Part shown: piece after piece, positions 16,055 to 25,302 of the stretch | Numbering within the stretch: the first letter of the stretch is position 1 | Layout: each line of letters starts with the position of its first letter | Source of the DNA: Flavivirga amylovorans | Lineage (GTDB): Bacteria; Bacteroidota; Bacteroidia; Flavobacteriales; Flavobacteriaceae | DNA length: 64,000 bases | Direction: 5' to 3' | Assembly (NCBI RefSeq): GCF_030540875.1 | Contig: NZ_JAUOEM010000006.1 | Location: 124,001-188,000, forward strand | Made by a program: the position numbers and the translations under genes | Notes under the pieces: model-generated | What the model was told of the DNA's origin: nothing | Databases searched by the model: none | The model's input: only the letters and a program-made list of their open reading frames with translations

Positions 16055-16229
16055 ATAAATTGTTTGGCTAGCCCTATTATTGGGTATGTGAGATGACAAT
16101 TTATAAATTAAACACCACCTCTTTAATTAAGGCGCAAATGTACAGCTAATTTTCTCCACGACCTTTTAATTATTCATTTTAAAAGAAAACAGCTAACTTC
16201 GTCCAACGTATAAAATATTTAAATTTAAC

Positions 16230-18083
16230 ATGAAAAAAATTGCATTACAATTAGGATGTTTAATTCTATTAATATCAAGCTGTTCTAACAAACAAAAAAC
16301 AACCATACCTAGCTATATTGAAGAATCACATTCTTTTGCCCAACCAAACGATGCTGCTATTACGCACTTAGATTTAGATATTAATGTAGATTTTAACAAT
16401 GAAATAATACATGGAAAAGCATCCTATTTAATTAAAAACAATAATGCTTCACAAATTATTCTTGATTCAAAATTTTTGACCATTGAAAGTGTACAAGCTG
16501 ATGGTAAAGACACGACATTTTCTTTAGGAGATTTTGATGAACAGCTTGGAAACCCTTTAAAAATTGATATTGATAAGAATACGAAACGTATCACTGTTTT
16601 TTATAAAACCACTCATAAAACGGAAGCTTTACAATGGTTAAAACCTCAACAAACAGCAGATAAAGAACATCCCTTTTTATTCACACAAGGACAAGCCATT
16701 TTAACACGAACTTGGATTCCCATTCAAGACAGCCCACAAATTAGGATCACTTATAATGCAAAAGTACAAGTACCGACAGATTTAATGGCTGTTATGAGTG
16801 CTAAAAACCCGAAAACAAGAACGGCAGATGGTCATTACACTTTTAAAATGGTGCAACCAATCTCTCCTTATTTAATTGCGCTTGCTGTTGGAGATATTGA
16901 ATATAAAGCTATTAGTAATCGAACTGGAATTTACGCCGAAAAATCTATGGTTGAAAAAGCACATTATGAGTTTTCAGATATGGAAAATATGGTTGCCTCT
17001 GCAGAAGCTTTATATGGAAACTATGCTTGGGAACAATTTGATGTGATTGTACTCCCCCCTAGTTTTCCTTTTGGCGGCATGGAAAACCCACGATTAACCT
17101 TTGCAACTCCTACAGTAATTGCTGGAGATAAAAGTTTAACATCATTGATTGCTCATGAATTGGCACATTCTTGGTCTGGAAACTTAGTAACCAATGCTAC
17201 TTGGGATGATTTTTGGCTTAATGAAGGCTTTACAGTATACTTTGAAATGCGTATCATGGAAGCCCTTTACGGAGAAGAAAGAGCTAATATGTTAGCAAGT
17301 ATTGGAAGACAAGATTTAGAAGAAGAAATAGAAGGTTTTAAAGATTCTCCAAATGACACAAAGCTAAAACTAAACTTAAAAGGCCGTAATCCTGATGATG
17401 GTATGAATAGTATTGCGTACGATAAAGGATACCTCTTTTTAAGAACATTAGAAGAAACTGCTGGTCGTGAAAAATTTGATACGTTCTTAAAAAGTTATTT
17501 TCAAAAACATGCTTTTTCGACAATTAATACTGAAAAATTCGTTGCTTTTTTAAATGAAAATTTATTAGAAAAACACAGTATAACATTCAATACAGACGAA
17601 TGGATTTATACAGCTGGTATTCCAGATAATCAATCAATTATTACTTCCGATAAATTTGAAACCGTTGAAAAAACAATTCAGCAGTTTGTTAAGAACAATA
17701 AAATAGATAAGGCACTTACTAAAGATTGGACAGTACAAGAATGGGTACATTTTGTTCGAAATTTCCCTAATGATATTAAAACGAAACATCTAGTCATGAT
17801 TGATGATGCTTTTAACTTGACGAACTCTAACAATTCATACATAGCTATGGTTTGGTATGAACAAGCTATTAATCATGATTATCATGGAAATGATGTAGAT
17901 ACTAAAATTGAAGCGTTTTTAACTCAAGTTGGTAGACGTTGGTATGTTTCTACACTCTATAAAGCCTTTAAAAGAAATGACAAAACAGAGGCTGCTTTAG
18001 ATATTTATAAGAAAGTAAGATCTAACTATCATTCAGTAACAGCTAATACTATTGATGATATGTTGGGTTATAAGCAAGAGTAA
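16230..18083 (+). CDS. M1 family aminopeptidase lipoprotein
   Basis: A 617-residue lipoprotein (lipobox I-S-S-C, Cys19) with an M1 metallopeptidase domain of the leukotriene A4 hydrolase/aminopeptidase B branch. The exopeptidase motif G-G-M-E-N is at 282-286, zinc motif H-E-L-A-H at 309-313, third ligand Glu332 in L-N-E-G-F. The C-terminal 150 residues match the helical LTA4H C-terminal domain. It would trim N-terminal residues from peptides in the periplasm or at the outer membrane. Family length is normal. Confidence 0.92.
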   Translation: MKKIALQLGCLILLISSCSNKQKTTIPSYIEESHSFAQPNDAAITHLDLDINVDFNNEIIHGKASYLIKNNNASQIILDSKFLTIESVQADGKDTTFSLGDFDEQLGNPLKIDIDKNTKRITVFYKTTHKTEALQWLKPQQTADKEHPFLFTQGQAILTRTWIPIQDSPQIRITYNAKVQVPTDLMAVMSAKNPKTRTADGHYTFKMVQPISPYLIALAVGDIEYKAISNRTGIYAEKSMVEKAHYEFSDMENMVASAEALYGNYAWEQFDVIVLPPSFPFGGMENPRLTFATPTVIAGDKSLTSLIAHELAHSWSGNLVTNATWDDFWLNEGFTVYFEMRIMEALYGEERANMLASIGRQDLEEEIEGFKDSPNDTKLKLNLKGRNPDDGMNSIAYDKGYLFLRTLEETAGREKFDTFLKSYFQKHAFSTINTEKFVAFLNENLLEKHSITFNTDEWIYTAGIPDNQSIITSDKFETVEKTIQQFVKNNKIDKALTKDWTVQEWVHFVRNFPNDIKTKHLVMIDDAFNLTNSNNSYIAMVWYEQAINHDYHGNDVDTKIEAFLTQVGRRWYVSTLYKAFKRNDKTEAALDIYKKVRSNYHSVTANTIDDMLGYKQE

Positions 18084-18090
18084 ACGATTA

Positions 18091-18210
18091 TCATCCTGAG
18101 AGAGGAACGATCGAAGCATCTAAAAAAACGAAACTGCAATATATTTTTTTTTGATGTACTGGTGGTGAGATTCTCTACCTACGGCAGACAAGTTCGCTTC
18201 GCTCTGATGA
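18091..18210. repeat. REP-doublet-like intergenic element (about 120 bp)
   Basis: Starts TCATCCTGAG and ends CTCTGATGA, imperfect inverted ends, with GAGATTCTC and GACAAGTTCGCTTC inside. Size and design resemble 14045-14167. It lies between convergent genes and may also act as a terminator structure. Confidence 0.6.
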
Positions 18211-18239
18211 CACAAAAATTCAAAATAGAACAAACCCCT

Positions 18240-18920
18240 TCAAAAAAACTCACGATACTGCATAACCCTGAAATCAAATGTATTGAATTTAGGGTTTTTA
18301 GCTTTTAATTGTTTGTATAAAGGAATTCTACTTATTGAAATATTGGCAGCACCAGATCCTGAGGTTAAAGACACCGTTTTTATGATGCGTCTAGGTTCTG
18401 TAAATTCTTGCACTGTGCATGGCATGGTAAACTGATGAATTCTAGGAATCTCATTACTTACCAACTCCAGCTTTATTTTGTAATCTCTTATATGCCTTCT
18501 AAAAAAATACTCTGGTCCATTTTTACTGTTTCCTCCTGTGAATAATAAAGTATCAATATTTGGATATTGTTTTAAATACCCGACTACGTCCCGAAGTTTT
18601 ATATTTTGCATCCCTAAATCGGATGCATCGATTTTTTCACGTTCGGCACTTTCAACAATATCGCAAACGCCTATTTTATTTTTAATTAAAAATTGTTTAC
18701 GTTGGGCAATCGCTTCTTGCGAATTATCGTAGCGCAAGTTTAAATTATGAATTGTATCAATAAATAACCATAACGAGTTATAGTAGCTTCCATAACAAAA
18801 ATCTACATTCTTTTCTAAAAGTTCTCCAGTTGTAAAACGTGGCGGTGGCAACGTGCCAACAATTAGCTTTTTAGTATCCTTTTGTATAAATGGTTCGTAT
18901 GGATGCTTGTGTTTAAACAT
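18240..18920 (-). CDS. Uracil-DNA glycosylase superfamily-like protein
   Basis: The start at 18920 (M-F-K-H-K-H-P-Y-E-P-F) is preferred; the frame also opens at 18968. The 226-residue product has K-L-I-V-G-T-L-P-P-P-R-F, which resembles the water-activating motif region of the uracil-DNA glycosylase superfamily, and a later L-L-F-T-G-G-N-S-x-x-G-P. This is a Bacteroidota group usually annotated as uracil-DNA glycosylase family; whether it excises uracil is unproven, since the C-terminal motif is not typical. It ends against a repeat element. Confidence 0.6.
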   Translation of the reverse strand: MFKHKHPYEPFIQKDTKKLIVGTLPPPRFTTGELLEKNVDFCYGSYYNSLWLFIDTIHNLNLRYDNSQEAIAQRKQFLIKNKIGVCDIVESAEREKIDASDLGMQNIKLRDVVGYLKQYPNIDTLLFTGGNSKNGPEYFFRRHIRDYKIKLELVSNEIPRIHQFTMPCTVQEFTEPRRIIKTVSLTSGSGAANISISRIPLYKQLKAKNPKFNTFDFRVMQYREFF

Positions 18921-19116
18921 ATTTATTCCTGTAAAAGGAGAAATCATTTCGTATTGTATATTAATCAAATTTAATCATTCCACATCAAACCTCACTTTCT
19001 TCATCATATTTGGTTATACAGTATATTAAAAGTAATAATATCTGAAAAATTTCAAATTAACTTTATAAGAATATATGTACCTTTAAGTACACAACCGAAA
19101 AAACAGTTAAATAAAT

Positions 19117-19749
19117 ATGATACCTATAAACGATTTACTACTTTTTGGATTAGCTGTATTAATTATGGTTCTTTCACCTGGTCCCAATATGATTTATCTT
19201 ATTTCAAGGTCATTATCTCAGGGAAAAAAAGCTGGAATCATCTCACTTTTGGGAATCATGTGCGGGTTTTTATTTCACATACTTATGGTTTCTTTTGGGC
19301 TTACAGCCATATTTTTTGCCGTTCCATACGCATTCATAGTTGTTAAGTTTCTTGGTGTAGGGTATTTATTGTATTTAGCTTATAGCACTGTTAAATCAAA
19401 AAATAAAATTTTTGATGCAGATCAAAACCTAAAATCAGATAAACCGCTTAAGCTTTTTAATATTGGATTATTGACTAATGTTTTAAATCCAAAAATGGCC
19501 ATATTTTATCTTTCATTTTTTCCACAATTCATTAAACCAGAATATGGTTCTGTTTTAGTACAAAGCTTTCAGCTTGGAATAGTTCAGATCATTATAAGTT
19601 TTGCAATAAACTTTTTGATTGTAATATCTGCAGCTAAAATGGCAACTTGGTTCTCGAAAAAACCAATTTGGTTGAGAATTCAGAAATGGTTTATGGCTTC
19701 AGTATTAACAGGACTTGCAGTTAAAATGGCTCTGACAAAAGCGAAATAA
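19117..19749 (+). CDS. LysE/RhtB family exporter
   Basis: A 210-residue inner-membrane protein with about six helices and the LysE-family signature L-S-P-G-P-N-M-I-Y-L-I at residues 19-29, G-x-x-x-G near residue 50, F-L-G-V-G-Y-L-L-Y-L-A and the N-P-K-M-A-I-F-Y-L-S-F-F-P-Q motif. The family exports amino acids or homoserine lactones; the substrate is not readable. Upstream, TGTAC-N6-GTACA (19076-19091) is an inverted repeat that could be an operator overlapping a weak TACCTTTA -7 box. Confidence 0.9.
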   Translation: MIPINDLLLFGLAVLIMVLSPGPNMIYLISRSLSQGKKAGIISLLGIMCGFLFHILMVSFGLTAIFFAVPYAFIVVKFLGVGYLLYLAYSTVKSKNKIFDADQNLKSDKPLKLFNIGLLTNVLNPKMAIFYLSFFPQFIKPEYGSVLVQSFQLGIVQIIISFAINFLIVISAAKMATWFSKKPIWLRIQKWFMASVLTGLAVKMALTKAK

Positions 19750-20080
19750 AATACGTTCTATAAAACAGGTTTTATAAGCTCAAAATTAGTTGAAAAACTA
19801 CTATAGCATTTACAGTTAGAATCGCACAATCAACGTAAAGGTTCAAATCTTTCTAATTTTCAATCTATATCTAATGGATTTCACACCGCTTTTCATTTCT
19901 ATTATTATACTTAATAAGGAAACATTCTGTTAGATTATTTAGTAAAATCTACCATATCCATACAATATAAATTATTTTTCATAGGAATAGAACTACATTT
20001 ATATGTATATTTAGAAAATAAACACAAGATTTTTTTATTCAATTTTCATAGGTAATAATAAAACCGAAAATGAGAAAATC
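19750..20080. other. 331-bp intergenic region
   Basis: Contains TATAAAAC-AG-GTTTTATA (19759-19776), a short perfect hairpin after the exporter that may act as a weak terminator. Nothing else is recognised; no TAnnTTTG box is obvious before the gene at 20081. Confidence 0.6.
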
Positions 20081-21589
20081 ATGAATACTCACGCTGACAA
20101 AGTACAAGAAAATAAAACCCAATCGGTTTCAAATGATCATTCTCAAAAGGAGAATAACAGTGAATCTACACTTCAATTTATAGATAATCGGTCTGATTTT
20201 ATAGCACAAAGAAAACTGCAAGACCTAGCCAACAATAGTGGACAAGCCATGCAATTAAAAGCTTTTCAAGAAATGGCGAATAATAGCCCTCAGCATAAAC
20301 AAATAATGCAATTGCAAGCTTCTGCTGATAATTTTTCTATCCAAAAGCAACAATCCATTCAAGAAAAGCCTAATAACACAGGACTACCAGATAACTTAAA
20401 ATCTGGCATTGAAAAGCTCTCTGGCTACTCAATGGATGATGTAAAAGTACATTACAATTCAGACAAGCCAGCTCAACTACAAGCGCATGCGTATGCACAA
20501 GGGTCAAGTATCCATCTGGCTAGTGGTCAAGAAAAACATTTACCTCATGAAGCCTGGCATGTAGTACAACAAAAGCAAGGACGTGTAAAGCCTACCATGC
20601 AGATGAAGAGCAAAACCTTTATAAATGATGATGTCAACCTGGAGAAAGAAGCGGATATTATGGGAGAAAAAGCTTTTCAGCTTATTGACAATTATTCTGA
20701 AGTAATTACCCAAAAAAAATCACAAAACTTAATAAATAACAAGGAAAAAGCTTATCAACCTGGATATTCTAAGGTGGAAAGTTATATGTACATATCTAAT
20801 CAAGCCATTCAGCTTTCAAGGATATTTGGTGCGGAAATGGATAATGCAGAAGTCAAAGAAGTTATTAAAGCCGTTCTAGATGCCAGTCCTATTTTAATGG
20901 CTATGTGGCAATGGTTAAAATATCACCCTGTATTTGAATTGAATATTATAAAAACCGAAACATTTGCTGCGGTAAATGCTAAATTAAGTGATAGCAAAAT
21001 CAACCTAAAATTTGATCCAACAAAAACTGTAGGAGATAGTCGAGCCGCATTAATTGGCACAATATCTCATGAGCTAAATTTACATATGTTACCTTGGGCT
21101 AGGGTAATGATGTCAAATGAGATTTCTAACAATTCAGATAATATAGCTACTTATGATGCCAGTCAACTTGAGAGAGTAGTAACTGTATTATCGCCAGTAA
21201 TGCCTGATGTCGAAACAGCAATTTTAAATTATAAAGCAGATTTCACTAATAAAACCACAGATTCGTTTGGTGGCAATCATTCAGATTTAGGACTATGGAT
21301 ACTCCACTTAGAAACGGTTCTTACGATGGCTATGAAAGAGCATAATTACATCGTAGTAGAGGAAGCGATAAATAAAATGCCAATGCCAATGACTCTAACT
21401 GGGCAGCCTAAAGATGCTATTGAAAGGGGACCAGCTGTTTATGAAAAATTCATCGCTATTTTAGATCAAGCAGCTTCTTTTTCAGAAAATATACCCTTAG
21501 AAAGAAGAGCTTTTTTTGAAAGTAATATAGAAACAATTAAAAAAAGAGCTAAATTGTATGAAACGGAATTAGGTCGAGATAGAGGATAA
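20081..21589 (+). CDS. DUF4157 (eCIS core-type) metallopeptidase-like protein with unknown C-terminal domain
   Basis: A 502-residue protein without signal peptide. Residues 1-115 are Gln/Asn-rich with short repeats (D-N-R-S-D-F-I-A-Q-R-K-L-Q-D-L-A-N-N-S). Residues about 118-175 are a DUF4157 domain (L-S-G-Y-S-M-D-D-V-K-V-H-Y-N-S) with zincin motif H-E-A-W-H at 156-160. Residues 230-502 are an unrecognised helical domain with H-E-L-N-L-H at 330-335 (HExxxH, not canonical HExxH) and G-G-N-H-S-D-L. DUF4157 proteins are often cargo or toxins of extracellular contractile injection systems, but no such structural genes lie nearby, so it is an orphan here. Confidence 0.82.
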   Translation: MNTHADKVQENKTQSVSNDHSQKENNSESTLQFIDNRSDFIAQRKLQDLANNSGQAMQLKAFQEMANNSPQHKQIMQLQASADNFSIQKQQSIQEKPNNTGLPDNLKSGIEKLSGYSMDDVKVHYNSDKPAQLQAHAYAQGSSIHLASGQEKHLPHEAWHVVQQKQGRVKPTMQMKSKTFINDDVNLEKEADIMGEKAFQLIDNYSEVITQKKSQNLINNKEKAYQPGYSKVESYMYISNQAIQLSRIFGAEMDNAEVKEVIKAVLDASPILMAMWQWLKYHPVFELNIIKTETFAAVNAKLSDSKINLKFDPTKTVGDSRAALIGTISHELNLHMLPWARVMMSNEISNNSDNIATYDASQLERVVTVLSPVMPDVETAILNYKADFTNKTTDSFGGNHSDLGLWILHLETVLTMAMKEHNYIVVEEAINKMPMPMTLTGQPKDAIERGPAVYEKFIAILDQAASFSENIPLERRAFFESNIETIKKRAKLYETELGRDRG

Positions 21590-21741
21590 ACAAAACTTAC
21601 TCGCACCTTATCTTTTTATATTAAACAGCTATAATTATTGGTTTATACAAAAGGCTTAAAGAATAATTAATAAAGCCTATAACAAAAAATAAATATGTTC
21701 TATAGAAAATAATTCTGAATTTATTAAATGTTAAATCACAT

Positions 21742-22464
21742 TTAAAAATCACTCAAAAGCTTTTCAACCTCTAATATAGTCGCTCTATAAATACGTTTAT
21801 TAGGCTTCGTCATATGTTGCGACTCAGTATGCACATCTTCTAAGATTTCTTTCGCCTGTTCTTTTTTATCTCTGCTTAATAAAAACTTAGCATAAATTAA
21901 GCGTTCATCGTAAAAGGAATATCGAATATCAATTTGCTTTAAATTTTCTTCAGCTTCTTCTAATTTGCCTAACCTTTCTAAAGCAAGTCCATATAAAAAC
22001 TGTGTTCTTGATTTTTTAAATTCTGGACGTTCTTTTATTTTTTCTACATGTAAAATAACATTTTCGGAATCTTCAAGATTAAAATATGTTTCTATCAATT
22101 GTTTAATAACATAAAAGTCTCTTTGCGAATTATCTTCTAAAGCTTCTAAATAATGAAAAATTGCATTGTTATAATCCTTTATTTCCAAATAAGCATCAGC
22201 CAAATTAACTCTGTTTTGATATGATTCTGAGAACTGTAATTGTTTTTCTAAATCCCTTACTTTTTTAGTTGGGTTGATAATATGAGTGATTTCATCTGTT
22301 ATTTTTTCAGCATCTTGTTTATTATAAACTTGAGTGATTAAATAAACAATGCACCCTACAATTGGAATAAATAATATTATAAAAAACCAATAATAAGAAT
22401 TTCTATTTTTATAAATATGGTAAAAGCAATAGACTTTAAGTCCAATAATTAAGTAATACCCCAT
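21742..22464 (-). CDS. Membrane-anchored TPR protein
   Basis: A 240-residue protein with two N-terminal membrane helices (about residues 3-17 and 23-45; the second Y-Y-W-F-F-I-I-L-F-I-P-I-V-G-C resembles the PLDc_N module) followed by TPR-like helical repeats (about 75-240: A-D-A-Y-L-E-I-K-D-Y-N-N-A-I-x-H-Y-L-E-A-L). It is probably a cytoplasmic-facing scaffold. It begins 1 bp from the end of yaaA on the same strand, suggesting co-transcription. Function unknown. Confidence 0.8.
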   Translation of the reverse strand: MGYYLIIGLKVYCFYHIYKNRNSYYWFFIILFIPIVGCIVYLITQVYNKQDAEKITDEITHIINPTKKVRDLEKQLQFSESYQNRVNLADAYLEIKDYNNAIFHYLEALEDNSQRDFYVIKQLIETYFNLEDSENVILHVEKIKERPEFKKSRTQFLYGLALERLGKLEEAEENLKQIDIRYSFYDERLIYAKFLLSRDKKEQAKEILEDVHTESQHMTKPNKRIYRATILEVEKLLSDF

Positions 22465-22465
22465 A

Positions 22466-23224
22466 CTATCTAATAAAAACTAAATCTGTTTCAGTAGACA
22501 TAGGTTCACTAAAATTATAGCCTTCATAATTAAACGCCTTAATATCATCAAGAGTTTCAGCGTTTGTATCAATAACATACCGAGCCATAAAACCACGAGC
22601 CTGTTTAGCAAACGTCATAATCATTTTGTATTCACCGTTTTTAAAATCTTTAAAATTAGCAGTAATCACTGGCACTTTTAATGTTTTAATATCTATAGCT
22701 TTAAAATACTCATTACTAGCAAGGTTTAAAAATAATTCATCGTCTTCTAATTCTTCGTTTAAAGCATTAGTAATTTGCTTTTTCCAAAACTCATAAAGGT
22801 TTTTATTTTTCCCAACAGGAAATTTAGTTCCCATTTCCAAGCGGTAAGGTTGAATTAAATCGGTTGGTTTTAAGACTCCATATAAACCAGAAATAATTCT
22901 AACCGTATTTTGTAGCGTAGCAATTTTTTCCTCTGGAATATTATAAGCATTTAAGCCACGATACACATCACCACTAAAAGCATAAACAGCTGGTCTGGCA
23001 TTATCTGCTGAAAAAGGCAATTGCCATTCTTGATTACGTTGATAATTTAACTGACCTAAAGCGTCAGAAATACGCATGAGTTTCGATAAACTTTTAGCAG
23101 ATTTCTTTTTAAGTAACTTATTTAAACGTTCAGACTGTTTTAGAAACTGAGCTTCTGTATTTATAGTTGTTGGTAATTGACTTTCAAAATCAAGGGATTT
23201 TGCTGGTGACAAGACTAATTTCAT
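22466..23224 (-). CDS. yaaA: Peroxide stress protein YaaA
   Basis: A 252-residue YaaA/DUF328 protein: N-terminal L-V-L-S-P-A-K-S-L-D-F, then Y-x-F-S-G-D-V-Y-R-G-L-x-A, I-S-G-L-Y-G-V-L-K-P-x-D-L-I-x-P-Y-R-L-E-M-G-T-K and A-S-N-E-Y-F-K-A-I are hallmarks. The family limits free iron and DNA damage during H2O2 stress in E. coli. Length is standard. The TPR gene follows by 1 bp and a small gene plus rluD precede it. Confidence 0.94.
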   Translation of the reverse strand: MKLVLSPAKSLDFESQLPTTINTEAQFLKQSERLNKLLKKKSAKSLSKLMRISDALGQLNYQRNQEWQLPFSADNARPAVYAFSGDVYRGLNAYNIPEEKIATLQNTVRIISGLYGVLKPTDLIQPYRLEMGTKFPVGKNKNLYEFWKKQITNALNEELEDDELFLNLASNEYFKAIDIKTLKVPVITANFKDFKNGEYKMIMTFAKQARGFMARYVIDTNAETLDDIKAFNYEGYNFSEPMSTETDLVFIR

Positions 23225-23250
23225 TAAAACCGTATTTTAAGATAACTAAA

Positions 23251-23550
23251 TTACAATAATTCTTTTATTTCTCCATTTTCATAACTAAAGTTATAATCAC
23301 CTTTAATAATAAAATTTGAAGTAAATGCTTCTTCTTGAGTGGGATGCCATGTCTTTATAGTTTTGTTTATTAATATAAACAAACCATTTTCATTTCCTAA
23401 TGCACAAAAACGTTCTAAGCTTCCATCAAAAACAGGAATACTTTTAATGTTATTTATTGAATTATAAATAGACTCAAGGTTGGTAGCTACTATACCTATT
23501 TCACTTATTGATAGTAACAACCTACTACTCTTATTCCTGATGCTTTGCAT
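23251..23550 (-). CDS. Small protein, possibly glyoxalase/VOC-like
   Basis: Taken from the ATG at 23550 (99 residues), which gives a 20-bp overlap with the end of rluD rather than the 74 bp implied by the longer frame. The segment F-D-G-S-L-E-R-F-C-A-L-G-N-E-N-G-L-F-I is like the C-terminal half of vicinal-oxygen-chelate (glyoxalase-fold) proteins found next to rluD in relatives. No full metal site is visible, so assignment is tentative. Confidence 0.55.
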   Translation of the reverse strand: MQSIRNKSSRLLLSISEIGIVATNLESIYNSINNIKSIPVFDGSLERFCALGNENGLFILINKTIKTWHPTQEEAFTSNFIIKGDYNFSYENGEIKELL

Positions 23551-24562
23551 AAGTTTTCCATTTTTCAATGCATTGTTGCATATCGTTTGGAATTGGTGTG
23601 TCAAACCTCATAAACTCACCTGTTTTAGGATGTTTAAACCCTAAGGTCTTGGCATGTAATGCCTGCCGTGGTAATACCTTAAAACAATTCTCTACAAACT
23701 GTTTGTATTTAGTAAAGGTGGTTCCTTTTAATATTTTTTCGCCACCATAACGTTCATCATTAAAAAGTGTATGACCAATGTGTTTCATATGTACACGTAT
23801 TTGGTGTGTACGTCCGGTTTCAAGTTTACAGGATACTAAAGTAACATATCCTAAGCGTTCTAAAACTTTATAATGGGTTACAGCTGGTTTCCCCTTATCG
23901 GCTTCATCATCTAAAAAGACCGTGTTTTGCAGTCGGTTTTTAGGATGACGACCAATATTACCTTCAACAGTGCCTTCTTCCTCATCTATATGTCCCCAAA
24001 CAATAGCGACATACTCACGCTCACTAGTTTTTTTAGCAAATTGCAACGATAAATGAGCCATCGCCTTTTCGGTTTTAGCAACAACCAAAAGTCCACTGGT
24101 ATCTTTATCTATTCTGTGTACTAATCCTGGTCGTTTACTAGAATTATTAGGTAAGTTATCAAACCTATGAATCAAAGCGTTTATAAGTGTTCCTGAATAA
24201 TTCCCATGACCTGGATGCACGACCATACCTGCTGGCTTATTAACTACCAAAAGCTCATCATCTTCATAAACTACATCTATAGGAATATCTTCACCTACTA
24301 ATAAGTTCTCGTGTGGTGGGTGGGTAAATAAGACTCGAATTTTGTCTAAAGGTTTTACTTTATAACTAGACTTTACAGTTTCATCATTAACAAAAATACT
24401 TCCGTTTTTTGCTGCTGCCTGAATTTTATTTCTGGTAGCATTTTCTACAAAATTCATTAAATATTTATCTATACGTAAAGGCGTCTGCCCTTTATCAACG
24501 GTAAAAGCGTAATGCTCGTAAAGACTATCTTCTTCAGGCAATTGTGGTGTATAATCGTCCAT
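23531..24562 (-). CDS. rluD: RluA/RluD-type 23S rRNA pseudouridine synthase
   Basis: A 343-residue enzyme with an N-terminal S4 RNA-binding domain (R-I-D-K-Y-L-M-N-F, about residues 30-90) and the RluA catalytic domain. The catalytic Asp lies in H-R-I-D-K-D-T-S-G-L; R-T-H-Q-I-R-V-H-M is also intact. RluD-type enzymes modify helix 69 of 23S rRNA. It follows the PASTA protein gene by 37 bp, an arrangement conserved in Flavobacteria together with the divergent ddl and coaD. Confidence 0.93.
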   Translation of the reverse strand: MDDYTPQLPEEDSLYEHYAFTVDKGQTPLRIDKYLMNFVENATRNKIQAAAKNGSIFVNDETVKSSYKVKPLDKIRVLFTHPPHENLLVGEDIPIDVVYEDDELLVVNKPAGMVVHPGHGNYSGTLINALIHRFDNLPNNSSKRPGLVHRIDKDTSGLLVVAKTEKAMAHLSLQFAKKTSEREYVAIVWGHIDEEEGTVEGNIGRHPKNRLQNTVFLDDEADKGKPAVTHYKVLERLGYVTLVSCKLETGRTHQIRVHMKHIGHTLFNDERYGGEKILKGTTFTKYKQFVENCFKVLPRQALHAKTLGFKHPKTGEFMRFDTPIPNDMQQCIEKWKTYAKHQE

Positions 24563-24599
24563 TTACAGTAAAAATCAGATATTAATAAGTAGTCTAATT

Positions 24600-25154
24600 T
24601 TAAGGTCTCTCGCCGTTACCTAAAACTAAATCTATTTTTGAAGTCTTAGCAAGCTTGTCCCCTTCTTTAATGGTTTTTCCTTTATGACGCATTTTAAGAA
24701 CAAGGTCTTTACCAATATTGTTCTCGTAAATTATTTTACCCACTTGAAACCCTAAGGCTTCTAACATTGGTTTTGCTTGTCTAAAAGTACGCTCTTTTAA
24801 GTTTGGAACTTGTATTTTTCTATATCCTGATGGATTAAGTGTTAAATATATTTTCCTATTCTCCTTAACCTTCGTTCCTGCTGGCGGCTCTTGTTCGATA
24901 ACCGAAAACTTAGGGTAATCTGGATTAAAATTTGCTGAGTCTTGAATTTGCATCACCAACTTATTCTCTTTTAATTCAATATTCGCTACACTTATGGATT
25001 TACCTGTTAAATTAGGAACCGTCTCAAAATCACCATGATTTGTTGAAGACTTTAACCATTGAAGCATTATAAAGCATAATACAAATACAGCAACTAGTGC
25101 TAATAGAACTTGTTTTAAGAATGTTTTACTGGTAATAAATTTAATTAGACTCAT
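24600..25154 (-). CDS. Single-pass PASTA domain protein
   Basis: A 184-residue protein with one membrane helix (about residues 13-32) and an outside region with two PASTA repeats (about 40-112, 113-182): V-P-N-L-T-G-K-S-I, E-Q-E-P-P-A-G-T-K-V, then V-P-N-L-K-E-R-T and K-E-G-D-K-L. PASTA domains bind peptidoglycan or beta-lactam-like ligands; here there is no kinase or transpeptidase attached. The neighbouring D-Ala-D-Ala ligase gene is consistent with a cell-wall link. A TATATTTG box (minus, 25175-25182) is a plausible -7 element. Confidence 0.9.
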   Translation of the reverse strand: MSLIKFITSKTFLKQVLLALVAVFVLCFIMLQWLKSSTNHGDFETVPNLTGKSISVANIELKENKLVMQIQDSANFNPDYPKFSVIEQEPPAGTKVKENRKIYLTLNPSGYRKIQVPNLKERTFRQAKPMLEALGFQVGKIIYENNIGKDLVLKMRHKGKTIKEGDKLAKTSKIDLVLGNGERP

Positions 25155-25302
25155 TTATTATTTTTTCGATAAGGCAAATATATAAAAACAGAACTGTTTT
25201 TTCTTTTGCAATATATATGATATTTTAGCTTGATGGATATTATCTTAATAATAGATACGTTTTATTATCTGTTTTTAGATGGATTAATTTACTCAAACAT
25301 CA

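Noticed and set aside
20081-21589. A complete eCIS locus
   Set aside because: No sheath, tube, baseplate or AAA ATPase genes occur within the window on either side.
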